Under the pieces are notes generated by a model, which was not told the DNA's origin, did no database searches, and worked only from the letters and a program-made list of their open reading frames with translations. 64,000 nt of DNA from Pseudoalteromonas sp. (GTDB lineage: Bacteria > Pseudomonadota > Gammaproteobacteria > Enterobacterales > Alteromonadaceae): the NCBI RefSeq assembly GCF_018402495.1, contig NZ_JAGYIU010000003.1, positions 62,001 to 126,000 on the forward strand, written 5' to 3'. Below, in pieces: positions 17,446 to 27,111 of the stretch; within the stretch, counting starts at the first letter, position 1; each line of letters starts with the position of its first letter. Made by a program: the position numbers and the translations under genes.

Positions 17446-18525
17446 TTAGCTAGGCTCTGCGTCTTTACACGCTTTTACAGCGGGTGCAACAAGCTCTAAA
17501 CCGGTTTTATCACACGGTGGAAGTGTTGCATCGCTAACTGCAATAGGTGTTACTCGCTCACCCCATTTTATATAGCTGGCCGCCCAAGTAAGGCCTGCAC
17601 CAAATGCAGCCGACATAATGTTTGCATGCGGTTTAATTAAACCTTGCTCTACTGCTTCACATAATGCAATAGCAATAGTAGCTGCAGATGTATTGCCGTA
17701 CTCTCCAATATTAACCATTACTTTTTCATCATTTACTTTTAAACGACTTTGAATAGCTTGAATAATACGCAAGTTAGCTTGGTGTGGCACTAGCACATCA
17801 ATATCATCGAGCTTAAGGTTAGCTTGTTCAAGTACATCGTCACAGGCTTCACTCATGCCCTTAACGGCACGTTTAAATATTTCACGCCCTTCAAATAAAA
17901 GATCAGATGGGCCAATTGGTTCATATTTATTTAAATTACTACCAAAGTTAGTAATATGAAGAATATCGCGATCTTCGCTGTCACAGCCGGTTTTAGTACC
18001 TAATAAGCCCGCTGGTGTTTCAGCGGCTTCAAGGACAACCGCACCTGCGCCATCACCAAATAATACCGCGCTGTCGCGTCGTGCCCAGTTTACATACCAC
18101 GTCATGCGCTCTGCAGCGATAACCACGGCTTTTTTGATCATACCGGCTTGAATTTGCGCAGTGGCCGCTTGTAAAGCGTATAAAAACCCAGAGCACGCTG
18201 CATTAGTGTCCATGGCTGCAGCACCTGTGGCGCCAATGTTTTTTTGTACTAATGACGCAGTATTAGCTACCACGGTAGATGGTGTACAGGTTGCTAAAAT
18301 AACTAAATCGATATCTTTTGCATCTACGCCAGCACAAGAAATGGCATGTTTTGCAGCCACGCTGGCAAGTTCAGCAGTACTTACATGGCTAACTCTTCGT
18401 GCCTTGATACCTGTGCGTGTGGTGATCCACTCATCGGTTGTATCTACAATTTCACTTATTTCGTCGTTGCTGATGCTTGCTGGTGGAATGCATTTACCCC
18501 AACCAGTGATATGTGCGTAAGGCAT
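17446..18525 (-). CDS. Beta-ketoacyl-ACP synthase III family protein (FabH-like)
   Basis: A 359-residue thiolase-fold condensing enzyme. The catalytic triad is visible: Cys111 in NAACSGF, His in VPHQANLRI and Asn in [10 protein letters not shown]. FabH joins acetyl-CoA with malonyl-ACP to start fatty-acid synthesis. This copy is longer than E. coli FabH (317 residues), with a C-terminal extension of about 35 residues, and is not within a fab cluster. It may therefore be an accessory KASIII for branched or medium-chain primers or another acyl transfer. Condensing chemistry is secure; substrate is not. Confidence 0.9.
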   Translation of the reverse strand: MPYAHITGWGKCIPPASISNDEISEIVDTTDEWITTRTGIKARRVSHVSTAELASVAAKHAISCAGVDAKDIDLVILATCTPSTVVANTASLVQKNIGATGAAAMDTNAACSGFLYALQAATAQIQAGMIKKAVVIAAERMTWYVNWARRDSAVLFGDGAGAVVLEAAETPAGLLGTKTGCDSEDRDILHITNFGSNLNKYEPIGPSDLLFEGREIFKRAVKGMSEACDDVLEQANLKLDDIDVLVPHQANLRIIQAIQSRLKVNDEKVMVNIGEYGNTSAATIAIALCEAVEQGLIKPHANIMSAAFGAGLTWAASYIKWGERVTPIAVSDATLPPCDKTGLELVAPAVKACKDAEPS

Positions 18526-18905
18526 AGTGTGTTCTCTTAAAAGTGGTATGACGTGTTCGTCTAATGAGGACGTTATATCAAAAATTAGCTGTTAACACTA
18601 GTTTATAGCATGGTTTGCTTAGTAATTACTGTTATTTTTCGGACTATTTGCTGCATTTTTGTATAAAGGTAAGTGGCTTGTTTTTATTGTGTAAATTAAA
18701 TGCTTTTAATGATTGTGTGTGTTTTACACGATAGCTCACAGGCCTTCTACACTTATTAGAATACAAATACTTTGTTGGCCATATATGCTTGAGTGCGGCT
18801 GAGCGAGCAGCTAATATGAGGCGCATATTATGGAATCATTACTATAAAAAGCATTATTTATAATGGATAACAAAGCAATGTATATACAGTCAGGTGAACC
18901 TTATT
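18526..18905. other. Intergenic region between divergent genes, no recognised feature
   Basis: About 370 bases between the FabH-like gene and the sensor kinase must contain both promoters. I see no convincing gene, strong palindrome or terminator. Confidence 0.5.
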
Positions 18906-20144
18906 GTGTTAATTAAAACCGATCCTGCTATTAGCCGGTTATTAATGCTGCGCAGTGGCGCCATTGCAGTGCAGCTTATTGCGGTGTTAAGCGTTTATTT
19001 CTTATTAGAGCATCAAATTGCGCTCATGCCGTTGCTAGCCGTTATTACGCTTGAGGCGGTTTTTCAGTTAGCAAGTATCTTTGCTTATAGAAATGTTAGC
19101 CAAGCAAAGCCTGTTGGCATGCTGATGCAACTGACCGCTGACGTACTTTTTTTAACTATTTTGTTGTCTTTAAGTGGCGGTGCAACTAATGCGTTTGTGT
19201 CGTTGTTGTTATTACCTATTATGATAGCAGCGGTTACGTTAAGCGCTCGAGGGCTTGCTTATATTGCTGTGTTGGCTATTGCCGCCTACAGTTTGTTACT
19301 CATTAAAATGCCAGAACATAACATGCACCAAATGAATATGAGTGGTCATTTTATTGGTATGTGGGTTAATTTTGTTATCAGTGCATGCGTGATTGCTTTG
19401 GTGATAGGTACTATGAGCCGTGCTTTACAACAACGTGAACGCACCATTGCTCAGGTTAGGGAAAAACAGTTACGCGCTGAGCAATTGCTAACACTTGATG
19501 GCGCTGCTGCGCAAATTACCCATCAATTGGCAACGCCTATTGCTAATTTACAATTATTGTTTGAAGAGCTTTTAGAGGAGCACCCTAATAATGAGATTAT
19601 TCAACAAATGCAAACGCCTTTGTTGCAGTGTCGCGTTCAGCTAGATGACTTTAGAAAGTTGTCATCGCAGCTTAGAGATAAAAACACTCGAACACCGATT
19701 GAAGCCGAGCAGTTACAAAATCAAATTAATGATGCGTTACTACTGCAGTACCCTAATCAACAAATAAAGTGGCTTAATAATGCCCCCGCAGCTAAATTGA
19801 AAAGTGATGCCATGCTGTTACCGGCTGTTTTAAACTTATTGCAAAATGCCGCTATTGCTAACGAAAAAAATGCTCAAATGCAGTTAGAGTTAAGTTGGCA
19901 GCAGCCAGATGCGCAAAGTATTGCTTTAGTTATTCGGGACTTTGGCGCTGGTTTTTCACCCTCGCAATTAGCAGAGTTAGGCGGGCAGCTCATGCCGAGC
20001 GAGCAAGGCATGGGAATAGCGGTTATGCTATCAAATGTCACGTTTGAGCGTTTAAATGGCTCGTTAACTGTTTATAATCACCCCAATGGGGGGGCGGTGG
20101 CCAAGATACAAATGCCACTATTAATAACTGGGCCGGCATTATGA
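18906..20144 (+). CDS. RegB/PrrB/RoxS-type redox sensor histidine kinase
   Basis: An inner-membrane kinase with six hydrophobic segments (to about residue 175), then a dimerisation domain with phospho-acceptor His in QITHQLATPIANL (about residue 206) and an ATPase domain with N-box NLLQNAAIAN and GAGFSP. The loop GGATNAFVSLLLLPI matches the quinone-sensing GGxxNPF region of RegB. A cysteine in LLQCRVQLDD, 36 residues after the His, sits where RegB has its redox-active Cys265. It probably reports respiratory redox state to the regulator encoded next. GTG 18906 is preferred because AGGTGA precedes it by eight bases; GTG 18894 would add four residues. Confidence 0.88.
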   Translation: MLIKTDPAISRLLMLRSGAIAVQLIAVLSVYFLLEHQIALMPLLAVITLEAVFQLASIFAYRNVSQAKPVGMLMQLTADVLFLTILLSLSGGATNAFVSLLLLPIMIAAVTLSARGLAYIAVLAIAAYSLLLIKMPEHNMHQMNMSGHFIGMWVNFVISACVIALVIGTMSRALQQRERTIAQVREKQLRAEQLLTLDGAAAQITHQLATPIANLQLLFEELLEEHPNNEIIQQMQTPLLQCRVQLDDFRKLSSQLRDKNTRTPIEAEQLQNQINDALLLQYPNQQIKWLNNAPAAKLKSDAMLLPAVLNLLQNAAIANEKNAQMQLELSWQQPDAQSIALVIRDFGAGFSPSQLAELGGQLMPSEQGMGIAVMLSNVTFERLNGSLTVYNHPNGGAVAKIQMPLLITGPAL

Positions 20145-20665
20145 AGCTGTTAATTATTGAAGATGACATTAACCTTGCTACCACTTTGGCCAGGCGCTTA
20201 ACAAAACACAGCTTCAACTGTGAAGTGACACATAACCAAACAGAGGCTTTACTTAGGGCACGCCAGCAGCAACCTGATTGTATTTTACTAGATATGAAGT
20301 TAGCTGATGAGAATGGACTGGCTCTGATCGCACCGCTGCGAAATTTATTACCCAGTGCACATATTGTATTGCTTACTGGTTTTGCAAGTATAGCTACAGC
20401 TGTAGAGGCGATGCGCTTAGGTGCGAATGACTACTTGACCAAGCCAGTTGATATGGCAAGCTTATTAAAAGCGCTAAAAGTAGAGCCGGTATTGACAGTA
20501 ACCGAAATTCCTGAAGAGGTTATGTCACCCGAGCGTTTAGAGTGGGAGCATATTCAACATGTATTACACAGTAACAACGGTAATGTATCAATGACCGCAA
20601 GGCAGCTTAATATGCATAGACGCACTTTGCAGCGCAAGCTACAAAAAAAACCAGTGTCGCAATAA
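20141..20665 (+). CDS. RegA/PrrA/RoxR-type response regulator
   Basis: A 174-residue two-domain regulator. The receiver domain has acidic residues EDD, phospho-acceptor Asp in CILLDMKLADENG, the switch Thr in LLTGFAS and Lys in YLTKPVD. A short linker leads to a Fis-type helix-turn-helix (GNVSMTARQLNMHRRTLQRKL), nearly identical in layout to RegA/PrrA. The start ATG overlaps the kinase stop (ATGA), so the pair is coupled. It should control respiratory or redox genes; targets are unknown. Confidence 0.92.
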   Translation: MKLLIIEDDINLATTLARRLTKHSFNCEVTHNQTEALLRARQQQPDCILLDMKLADENGLALIAPLRNLLPSAHIVLLTGFASIATAVEAMRLGANDYLTKPVDMASLLKALKVEPVLTVTEIPEEVMSPERLEWEHIQHVLHSNNGNVSMTARQLNMHRRTLQRKLQKKPVSQ

Positions 20666-20688
20666 GCCCCCGCTTGAGGAAGCAATTA

Positions 20689-21108
20689 ATGACTAATGTC
20701 GCCGTGCTAATAAAAAGCCAAAAAATTATACTGTTCGACGCCCAGTGCAAGCTTTGTAGTGCGTGGTGTAATTTTATTATTACTCACGACCCTCAGGCCA
20801 TGTTTAAACTGTGCAGTGTACAATCGCCAAAAGGACAGCAAATATTAATGCACTTTGGCTATTCGACAACTGATTTTGCCTCTATGGTTTACATTGAAAA
20901 CGCTCAAGCATTTATACAAAGCCATGCATTTTTCGAGGTGATTAAACAGCTAGGCTATCCGTGGAAAATGATTTGTATATTCAGTGTGTTGCCAAATCGT
21001 TTTAACAATTGGCTTTATGATAAAATTGCATCAAATCGATATACCTTATTTGGTAAATATCACTATTGCAGACTCCCTTCACAGCAAGACCATGCCCACT
21101 ATTTATAA
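20689..21108 (+). CDS. DCC-family thiol-disulfide oxidoreductase-like protein
   Basis: About 139 residues. The N-terminal motif LFDAQCKLCSAWC corresponds to the DxxCxxC of the DCC family; downstream is the helical region ending in RYTLFGKY. Family members are thioredoxin-like by fold prediction and mostly uncharacterised. ATG 20689 is chosen because GAGGA lies eight bases upstream; TTG 20674 would add five residues. It follows the redox regulator by about 20 bases and may share its transcript. Confidence 0.85.
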   Translation: MTNVAVLIKSQKIILFDAQCKLCSAWCNFIITHDPQAMFKLCSVQSPKGQQILMHFGYSTTDFASMVYIENAQAFIQSHAFFEVIKQLGYPWKMICIFSVLPNRFNNWLYDKIASNRYTLFGKYHYCRLPSQQDHAHYL

Positions 21109-21193
21109 GTGCTTTAATAGATGCCTGAATATATTGGCTGTGCTAAAATCGCGGCGTTTAATCACTAATAAATAGGTTTTAAGGGCTTTTTCC

Positions 21194-21472
21194 ATGGCAA
21201 ATACGGCGCACGCACTGCATATTTTAGTAAAGCATAAAGAAATTGCAGAAGACATCATTAAGCAATTGGGTAAAGGTGCAAAGTTTCAAACTTTAGCTAA
21301 AAAGTATTCGTCATGCCCATCGGGTAAAAAAGGCGGCGACTTAGGTGAGTTTAGACGTGGTCAAATGGTTCCGCAGTTTGATAAAGTCGCTTTTAGTGGT
21401 GCAATTTTAGAGCCGCATTTAGTAAAAACAAAGTTTGGTTGGCATGTAATAAAAGTGCTGTATCGCACTTAA
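21194..21472 (+). CDS. ppiC: Peptidyl-prolyl cis-trans isomerase, parvulin type
   Basis: A 92-residue cytoplasmic single-domain parvulin that speeds proline isomerisation. The pattern is canonical: [10 protein letters not shown], the catalytic-loop region [24 protein letters not shown] and the closing [14 protein letters not shown]. Length equals E. coli PpiC. A strong terminator follows. Confidence 0.96.
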   Translation: MANTAHALHILVKHKEIAEDIIKQLGKGAKFQTLAKKYSSCPSGKKGGDLGEFRRGQMVPQFDKVAFSGAILEPHLVKTKFGWHVIKVLYRT

Positions 21473-21495
21473 GTGATACATTTAAATACCGTAGT

Positions 21496-21525
21496 AAAAA
21501 ACCACCTTTTAAAAGGTGGTTTTTT
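21496..21525. terminator. Bidirectional terminator after ppiC
   Basis: A perfect 30-base palindrome (A6-CCACCTTTT / AAAAGGTGG-T6) lies between the convergent ppiC and YfcC-type genes and can serve both. Confidence 0.9.
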
Positions 21526-21548
21526 GGTTTTGAGCCTTTATTTTTAAG

Positions 21549-22958
21549 CTAACTCACTGCGGTTGGTTGAACATCTAAGCCATAGCCAAACATCACTGCC
21601 AGTACTAATACGATGGATGCTGCAACCATTAATTTAATTAACAGCGGTAAACAAAAACGGAACCAGTGACCATAAGGTACACCCGCCATACCTAAAATTC
21701 CCATTAATACGGCATTTGTTGGGATGATCATATTTGAAAAACCATCACCAAATTGATATGCAAGTACGGCAACTTGTCGAGGTACACCCACTAAATCACC
21801 TAATGGTGCCATTAATGGCATAGTGACATACGCTTGACCTGAACCTGAGGGAATAAAGGTATTTAATAATGTTTGAATAACAAGCATACCAATCGCTGAA
21901 ATTTCAGCGCTTACATAGGATAGTGGCAAAGACATACCATGTACTAAGCTATGTAAAATCTGTCCATCTTCTAAAATTAGAGCAATACCACGGGCAACAC
22001 CAATTAAAATGGCGGTGGTTACTAAGTCAGAAACACCCTCAATAAAACGATTAGCAGTTTCATCTGCTGATAGACGACCAAGTACAGCAACAACTGCGCC
22101 CCAAGCAATAAATACACCGCCTAGTTCATATAAGTACCATCCTTTAGTCGCAATACCCCAAACAGCAATAGCGAGTGTAACAATAAAGCTACCAAGGATT
22201 GCTTTATGACGAGTGGCAAGGGCAGGATAGTTTGCAGGGGCTTGGTTTGCTAATGGGCAGGGCACATCAAGCATCATCGATTTGCTTGGATCTTTAGCAA
22301 CTTTTTGCGTGTATTGCCAAACATGATGAAAACCAATTAAAACAAAAGGAACAAAAATAGCTAAACGAAGCCACAACCCAGAATAAACAGGTACTTCCGC
22401 TATTTGCTGAGCAATTAATACCGTAAATGGATTAAATGCCGACACGCCATAACCAATGCCATAACCCGCAACAATCATACCAACCGCAGTCATAGCATCA
22501 AGGCGCATAGCCTTACATAGAGCAACAAGTATGAGTACAAAAGGGATATATTCGCCCGCAGTTCCTATACTACTTGAAGCTAAAGCAAAACAAAATACAA
22601 CCATAAATATGAGTCGTTGCGGTTTGTCGCCATGGCGTTCAAGTAAACGGCCAATCAGTGCATCAACTGTGCCGGTTGCCCTTGCAATAGCCAGTACACC
22701 GCCCACAATTAATACAAAAAATATAACATCTTGCGCTGCAGCAAATGCACGTGGAATTGCTGTTAGTAAATCCCATGGGGTAAGATAGTGGCGCTCGGCA
22801 ACGGTTTGATACGTACCTGCAATCACCATTTCTCGGCCTGATTCAGATAAGGCTGTATTAAAAAAGCCTTGAGGTACTAGCCACGTTGCAATTAATGCTG
22901 TAACCATCATACCCAATAGTAAAATCAAAGTGTGTGGAACTTTGAACCTGGTACTCAT
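21549..22958 (-). CDS. YfcC/DcuC-family membrane transporter
   Basis: A 469-residue protein with about 12 hydrophobic segments, of the C4-dicarboxylate/amino-acid anaerobic carrier-like family (YfcC/ArcD-like). Family-typical blocks are SSSIGTAGEYIPFV, GYGIGYGVSAFNPFTV, IPSGSGQAYVTMPLMAPL and GDGFSNMIIPTNAVLMG. GGAG precedes the ATG. Substrates of YfcC proteins are poorly known, with peptides, amino acids or dicarboxylates all proposed. It stands alone. Confidence 0.88.
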   Translation of the reverse strand: MSTRFKVPHTLILLLGMMVTALIATWLVPQGFFNTALSESGREMVIAGTYQTVAERHYLTPWDLLTAIPRAFAAAQDVIFFVLIVGGVLAIARATGTVDALIGRLLERHGDKPQRLIFMVVFCFALASSSIGTAGEYIPFVLILVALCKAMRLDAMTAVGMIVAGYGIGYGVSAFNPFTVLIAQQIAEVPVYSGLWLRLAIFVPFVLIGFHHVWQYTQKVAKDPSKSMMLDVPCPLANQAPANYPALATRHKAILGSFIVTLAIAVWGIATKGWYLYELGGVFIAWGAVVAVLGRLSADETANRFIEGVSDLVTTAILIGVARGIALILEDGQILHSLVHGMSLPLSYVSAEISAIGMLVIQTLLNTFIPSGSGQAYVTMPLMAPLGDLVGVPRQVAVLAYQFGDGFSNMIIPTNAVLMGILGMAGVPYGHWFRFCLPLLIKLMVAASIVLVLAVMFGYGLDVQPTAVS

Positions 22959-23562
22959 AACTTCTCCAAGTTAATACGTAATAATACTTAGCTGCATAAA
23001 TAGTTAAACGAACTTAACTTTCTATAACTCTGTTAAATTTTTAATTTAGGGTAAATCGCTACCAAAAATTTGCCTAGTTTTAGAACAAGGTTTTACCGTT
23101 AAAATAAACCCTCTATTTTAGCAGATAGGCATACATACTTAATTTTTACATAAGAATACCATGGGATTTACACCACATACAAAATTTAACTATGTATCTG
23201 TAAATAATTGTAAAAAGTAGCTATAAATAGCTTATTTTTAGGCTGAAAATTCATCAATAAGCGGAATTGAAAATCCATGATGGGTCAATTTATTAAAAAG
23301 TAATGCTGAGCCGCCATCAATCAATAAAGGCCTACTGGAAAATAGGGGGGGTTGTGTTTGGAACGGGGGTAAAACATGCTCGCTTGAGCGGCTATGCGCA
23401 ACAAATTCCAGCACTGCGAATGCCTATTCTTAAACACTCTTTACACTGCAGCTAGTGAAGATGTTACTGGATTATCCAATAGATGATTACATGAAGTGTG
23501 AAGAATTTAATTCGTGTTTAAAATTTTCAAACCTTTCTGCTTTATCCTAATCAACAAATAGT
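22959..23562. other. 600-bp gap, possible short orphan reading frame inside
   Basis: The left half is AT-rich promoter region for the YfcC-type gene. On the minus strand 23238-23414 is an open frame of 58 codons from a GTG, ending GGSALLFNKLTHHGFSIPL...EFSA. It could be the tail of a lost protein or chance; no ribosome site is visible. The opposite strand has G-rich runs. Nothing else is recognised. Confidence 0.3.
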
Positions 23563-24007
23563 TTATTTACCAATATCTTCAAACCATAAATCAGGGTGGC
23601 GTGCAATAAACTGCTGCATTAAGTCCATGCATTGAGTGTTATGCTGATCTTCAATCGTCACTCCTCTACTTTGTAAATATGCTTGTGGCCCCTGAAAAGT
23701 CTGACTTTCTCCGATCACTACTTTATTAATGCCATAGAGTAAAACCGTACCGCTGCACATATCGCACGGTGATAATGTAGAATACAAAGTTGCACGTTTA
23801 TAATCTGCTGCACTTAAACGCCCCGCATTTTCAAGGCAATCCATTTCTGCATGCAATATACAACTGCCTTTTTGCAGCCGTTGGTTATGACCTGCACTTA
23901 CAATTTCATTTTCAATGATAAGCACAGAGCCAATTGGAATACCGCCCTGTGCAGCGCTTTTTTTTTGCTTGTGCTATCGCCGCTTGCATAAATATATCCG
24001 CCATCAT
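23563..24007 (-). pseudogene. Yeast-type cytosine/nucleoside deaminase, frameshifted in a poly-A run
   Basis: The product resembles yeast cytosine deaminase (Fcy1): zinc ligands in LHAEMDCLEN (HAE) and LSPCDMCSGT (PCxxC), and the matching tail WFEDIGK. The start would be near ATG 24007 (MMADIFMQAAIAQAKK). After a run of nine A bases on the coding strand (positions 23958-23966) the frame is wrong; with eight A bases it would read straight into SAAQGGIPIGSVLIIENE and the rest. So a one-base insertion separates the first 16-17 codons from the body. It may be a true null, a slippage-switched gene or a sequencing error. A GTG inside the body could allow a shortened product. Confidence 0.85.
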
Positions 24008-24156
24008 ATTGCCTTTTTAGTTGTCTTATTAAGATTGAGTATGGCAAAAAAATACAGATTGACCGATATATTTAATATTTTTGTATGTAGCTACGTGCGT
24101 CATTTTAAGCAAGAATATCGCTGTATAGAATCCTCACAACAAACATGCTTTTAAAC

Positions 24157-24399
24157 TTATTGCGTATTTTCCTCTTCTTCACTTATTTGCTTAAGCGCTT
24201 GAATAAATGACTCACTCGGCTGCCCACCGGTAAGCGCGTACTTATCATTTATAATAAAAGTAGGCACTGAAGTAATACCCATTTGCTTAACGTTATTTTG
24301 CTCTTGGCGGACCGCTTGTACGTATTTGTCTGAGTGTAAAATTTCTCGGGCTGTGTTTTTGTTAAGGCCGACTTTTTCTACCACTTCAAGTAATGCATC
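24157..24399 (-). pseudogene. C-terminal fragment of a DsbA/FrnE-type oxidoreductase gene
   Basis: Only the last 80 or so codons survive, from DALLEVVEKVGLNK to SEEEENTQ and the stop. The CPWC active site and thioredoxin half are gone, so it is not functional. It is about nine-tenths identical in DNA to the 3' end of the complete gene at 37789-38448. Homology stops exactly where the IS66 left end begins, so that element cut the gene. The codons for the first few residues of the residual open frame come from the IS end. Confidence 0.92.
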
Positions 24400-24481
24400 G
24401 TAAGCGCTCAATTCTCCGCGTTATTCCAAATTTAAACTGAGCCTTGATAATGACGTTAGTCATTAGTTTACGAGGTTCAAT

Positions 24482-24775
24482 ATGTCACATTCTCAACATT
24501 GGCAGCAGCATATCGATGCTTGGTAACAGTCCGGCGGCTCGCAAGCGCAGTATTGTCGCCAACATGAGCTTGATCAGAGTCAATTCAGCTATTGGAAACG
24601 CAAGTAAATCAAAACCAGCAACCCCAAATCGGTTAAACCTTCACGTTTTGCAGTGGCGGTGATGCCTGAGCCACCATCATCACTTTCCATTAGCTTGCCC
24701 AATGGCATCGTCCTTGGCGGCATTGATGCCATGAACGCGTCAGTGGCGGCGCAATTGTTGGAGTACCTGCGCTAA
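24482..24775 (+). pseudogene. tnpA: IS66 accessory protein TnpA, two in-frame stops
   Basis: About 97 codons of an HTH-like accessory protein (MSHSQHWQQHIDAW, then SGGSQAQYCRQHELDQSQFSYWKRK). TAA codons occur at 24524-24526 and 24605-24607. Both would be CAA (Gln) before a single C-to-T change. The final TAA overlaps the ATG of tnpB. Confidence 0.85.
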
Positions 24776-25140
24776 TGCAACCAACACTGCGACCTGCTAT
24801 CCATTTACCGCGGGTGTATTTGTATTGCGACCCGATTGATTTTCGCAAGTCTCATCGCGGCCTTAGCACCTTAATTGAAGCAGAATTAGGCCATAATCCT
24901 TTCAGTGGTGAGCTTTATGCGTTTACCAATAAGCAGCGCAATAAAATCAAATGCGTGTTCTGGGAAGATAATGGTTTTGTGCTCTATTACAAAGCCCTTG
25001 CCGAAGACAAATTTAAGTGGCCCAAGCGTCCTGATGAGCTGGTCACCTTAACCGATCAGCAGCTCAATTGGTTGCTCGATGGCTATGATATCAACCTGAT
25101 AAAACCGCATAAAAAATTGCAATTTGAGTCGGTTTTTTAG
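24775..25140 (+). CDS. tnpB: IS66 accessory protein TnpB
   Basis: 121 intact residues. Family marks are VYLYCDPIDFRKSHRGLS, the NKQRNKIKCVFWEDNGF block and KWPKRPDE. TnpB is needed for IS66 transposition but its biochemistry is unsettled. Its start overlaps the tnpA stop (TAATG). Confidence 0.92.
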   Translation: MQPTLRPAIHLPRVYLYCDPIDFRKSHRGLSTLIEAELGHNPFSGELYAFTNKQRNKIKCVFWEDNGFVLYYKALAEDKFKWPKRPDELVTLTDQQLNWLLDGYDINLIKPHKKLQFESVF

Positions 25141-25206
25141 CGACTCAAACAACCTTTTTGATACAATAAGCCCAATTAAAATAAGGCGTTAAAGGCTATT
25201 AGTATC

Positions 25207-26726
25207 GTGACTTCCTCTTCTAAAAATCTGACTGAAATTGAGTTGCTTCGTGCTCAGTTAGCCGAGCAAGAACGATGTATTTAAAGCCAGTCTGAGCGCA
25301 TCAAAATCTTAGAAGAAGTGGTGCGACACCTTAAAATCAAACGCTTTATGCCCAGCAGTGAAAAAATCGGCCAAGGGCAGTTCTTGCTGTTTGATGAAGC
25401 TGAGTTGGTCACTGATCCTGATGTGATTGCCCATGAGCAAGACGATAAGCTTACTACTCACACTAAAAAATCTGCGCCGCGTGGCCGCAAACCGTTTGCT
25501 GCCGATTTACCGCGTGAACAAATCTTTCTCTACCTAACGGATGAAGAAAGAATGGGCGCTAAAAGCACCTTCTTCGCCAAGGTAAAAGAAGAATTAGACA
25601 TCGTCCCAGCCAAAATTCGCGTGTTGGAATACATGCAAGAAAAAGCGGTGCTTGCAGAAGAAGCCGATAGCGATAAAATGGTGGCGGCAGCACTGCCCAA
25701 GCACCTGATTAAAGGCGCCATGGGCAGTATTGGTTTACCGCTGTATCGGATTGAAAAACAGCTGAGCCGCTATGGCGGCAACATCTCCCGTGCCACCTTG
25801 GGCAATTACGTGATTAAGTCGGCCCACGTGCTCCAGCCCATCATCAACTTGATGTGGGACAAGCAACATGAAGGCAACGTGATTGCGATGGATGAAACTC
25901 CACTGCAGGTATTGAAAGAGCCCGGCAAGGCCGCGACGTCCAAGAAATACATGTGGGTTTCTTTGGGTGGTTTACCTGGGCAGCAAAGCGTGTTGTATCA
26001 CTACGACCCGTCGCGCAGCGGGCAGGTGCCACGACCTTACTCGATGGTTTTAAAGGGTATCTGCAAACCGATGGTTATTCGGGGTATAACCCTGCGTGTG
26101 AACAATACACGCTCATTAGCGTGGGTTGTATGGACCATGTCCAGCGTAAATTTAAAGATGCCCTCGACGCTGCGCCCAAGAAAAAAACTAACCAAACCAA
26201 TACAGTCGACAAGGCTGCCGTGGCACTCGCGTTGATTAAAAAGCTCTACAACATTGAGCGCCAGATTAAAGACCTAAGCGAGAAGCAAGCCGACTTCACG
26301 AGTGAGCATATCAAAGCGTATCGGCAACAAAACAGCATCCCGATATTGGAAGAAATAAAAGCCTTCCTCGACACCAACGTGAGCAAAGTGCCCAAAGACA
26401 GTTTAACCGGCATCGCCATTCACTACATGCTGAATCAGTGGAAAAAGCTGACGGTTTACTGCACCTGTGGTGAACTGCGTATCAGCAATATCTTAGCTGA
26501 GAATGCTATTCGCCCGTTCGTGGTTGGGCGCAAAGCCTGGCTGTTTGCGGATACCCCGCAAGGCGCCCATGCCAGCGCGGTGTGTTACAGCATTGTCGAA
26601 AGTGCCAAACATAATGGCCTTGAGCCGTACCACTATATCCACGACCTGCTGACGAGGCTACCCTACGCTGAAACAGTGGATGAGATCGAAACGCTGCTAC
26701 CGTGGAATATTAACAAGAGCCAATGA
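25207..26726 (+). pseudogene. tnpC: IS66 transposase TnpC, nonsense and frameshift mutations
   Basis: A DDE transposase of about 505 codons. Read from GTG 25207, a TAA interrupts at 25282-25284; the frame then runs through the zinc/helix region to NVIAMDETPL (first catalytic Asp). Near 26030 one base is missing, after which the other frame continues with DGFKGYLQTDGYSGYN (second Asp) and ILAENAIRPFVVGRKAWLF (Glu). The catalytic triad is spread over two frames, so the enzyme is dead. Confidence 0.92.
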
Positions 26727-26999
26727 TCGCCTAACGGTCAAGCATGCGGAGTATTGAGCGCTTACAGTAAAATAGTAATAAAAAACCTAATGTTTTCTTG
26801 TTTATTTATGAGCAACTATACCTAATCATGTAGATATACCATTATATTGGATCTTCTAGACGTAGTGTCGTAAATGACTGAGGGATAGGTTATCGCATAA
26901 TTGTTTGATTAACAGAAATATCTTTGTTACTACATTTCGCACATATAAAGTCTTCAGTGCCCATTACATTCTGAATAAACTCAAAATATTAATATTAGG

Positions 27000-27027
27000 T
27001 TAACTTTCTGTTTTTTTTGTGTATTAT
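27000..27027 (+). promoter_or_regulatory. Candidate sigma-70 promoter of the toxin locus
   Basis: TTAACT (27000-27005), a 16-base spacer and TATTAT (27022-27027) lie about 85 bases before the first gene of the toxin locus. The rest of the gap 26766-27111 is AT-rich with nothing else recognised. Confidence 0.4.
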
Positions 27028-27111
27028 CTTGTACCTAATTAAGTGGGTGTGTATTTAAACTCGCAAATTTAACTTTTCTATCAAACCAATAACATAAAAC
27101 TAGGCTAAAAA

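Larger units (their letters stand above)
24400..26765 (+). mobile_element. IS66-family insertion sequence, degenerate
   Basis: The ends are near-perfect inverted repeats: GTAAGCGCTCAATTCTCCGC at 24400-24419 and the complement of GTAAGCGCTCAATACTCCGC at 26746-26765. GTAAGCG is the family hallmark. The element has the three-gene tnpA-tnpB-tnpC order. tnpA carries two stops and tnpC a stop and a frameshift, so it cannot move by itself. IS66 elements normally make an 8-bp target duplication; the flanks (AATGCATC left, AGTAAAAT right) differ, which points to a deletion or rearrangement next to the element. Confidence 0.93.

Noticed and set aside
25530..26032. Minus-strand frames inside the IS66 transposase gene
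   Set aside because: Shadows of the transposase; no protein-like motifs or start signals.
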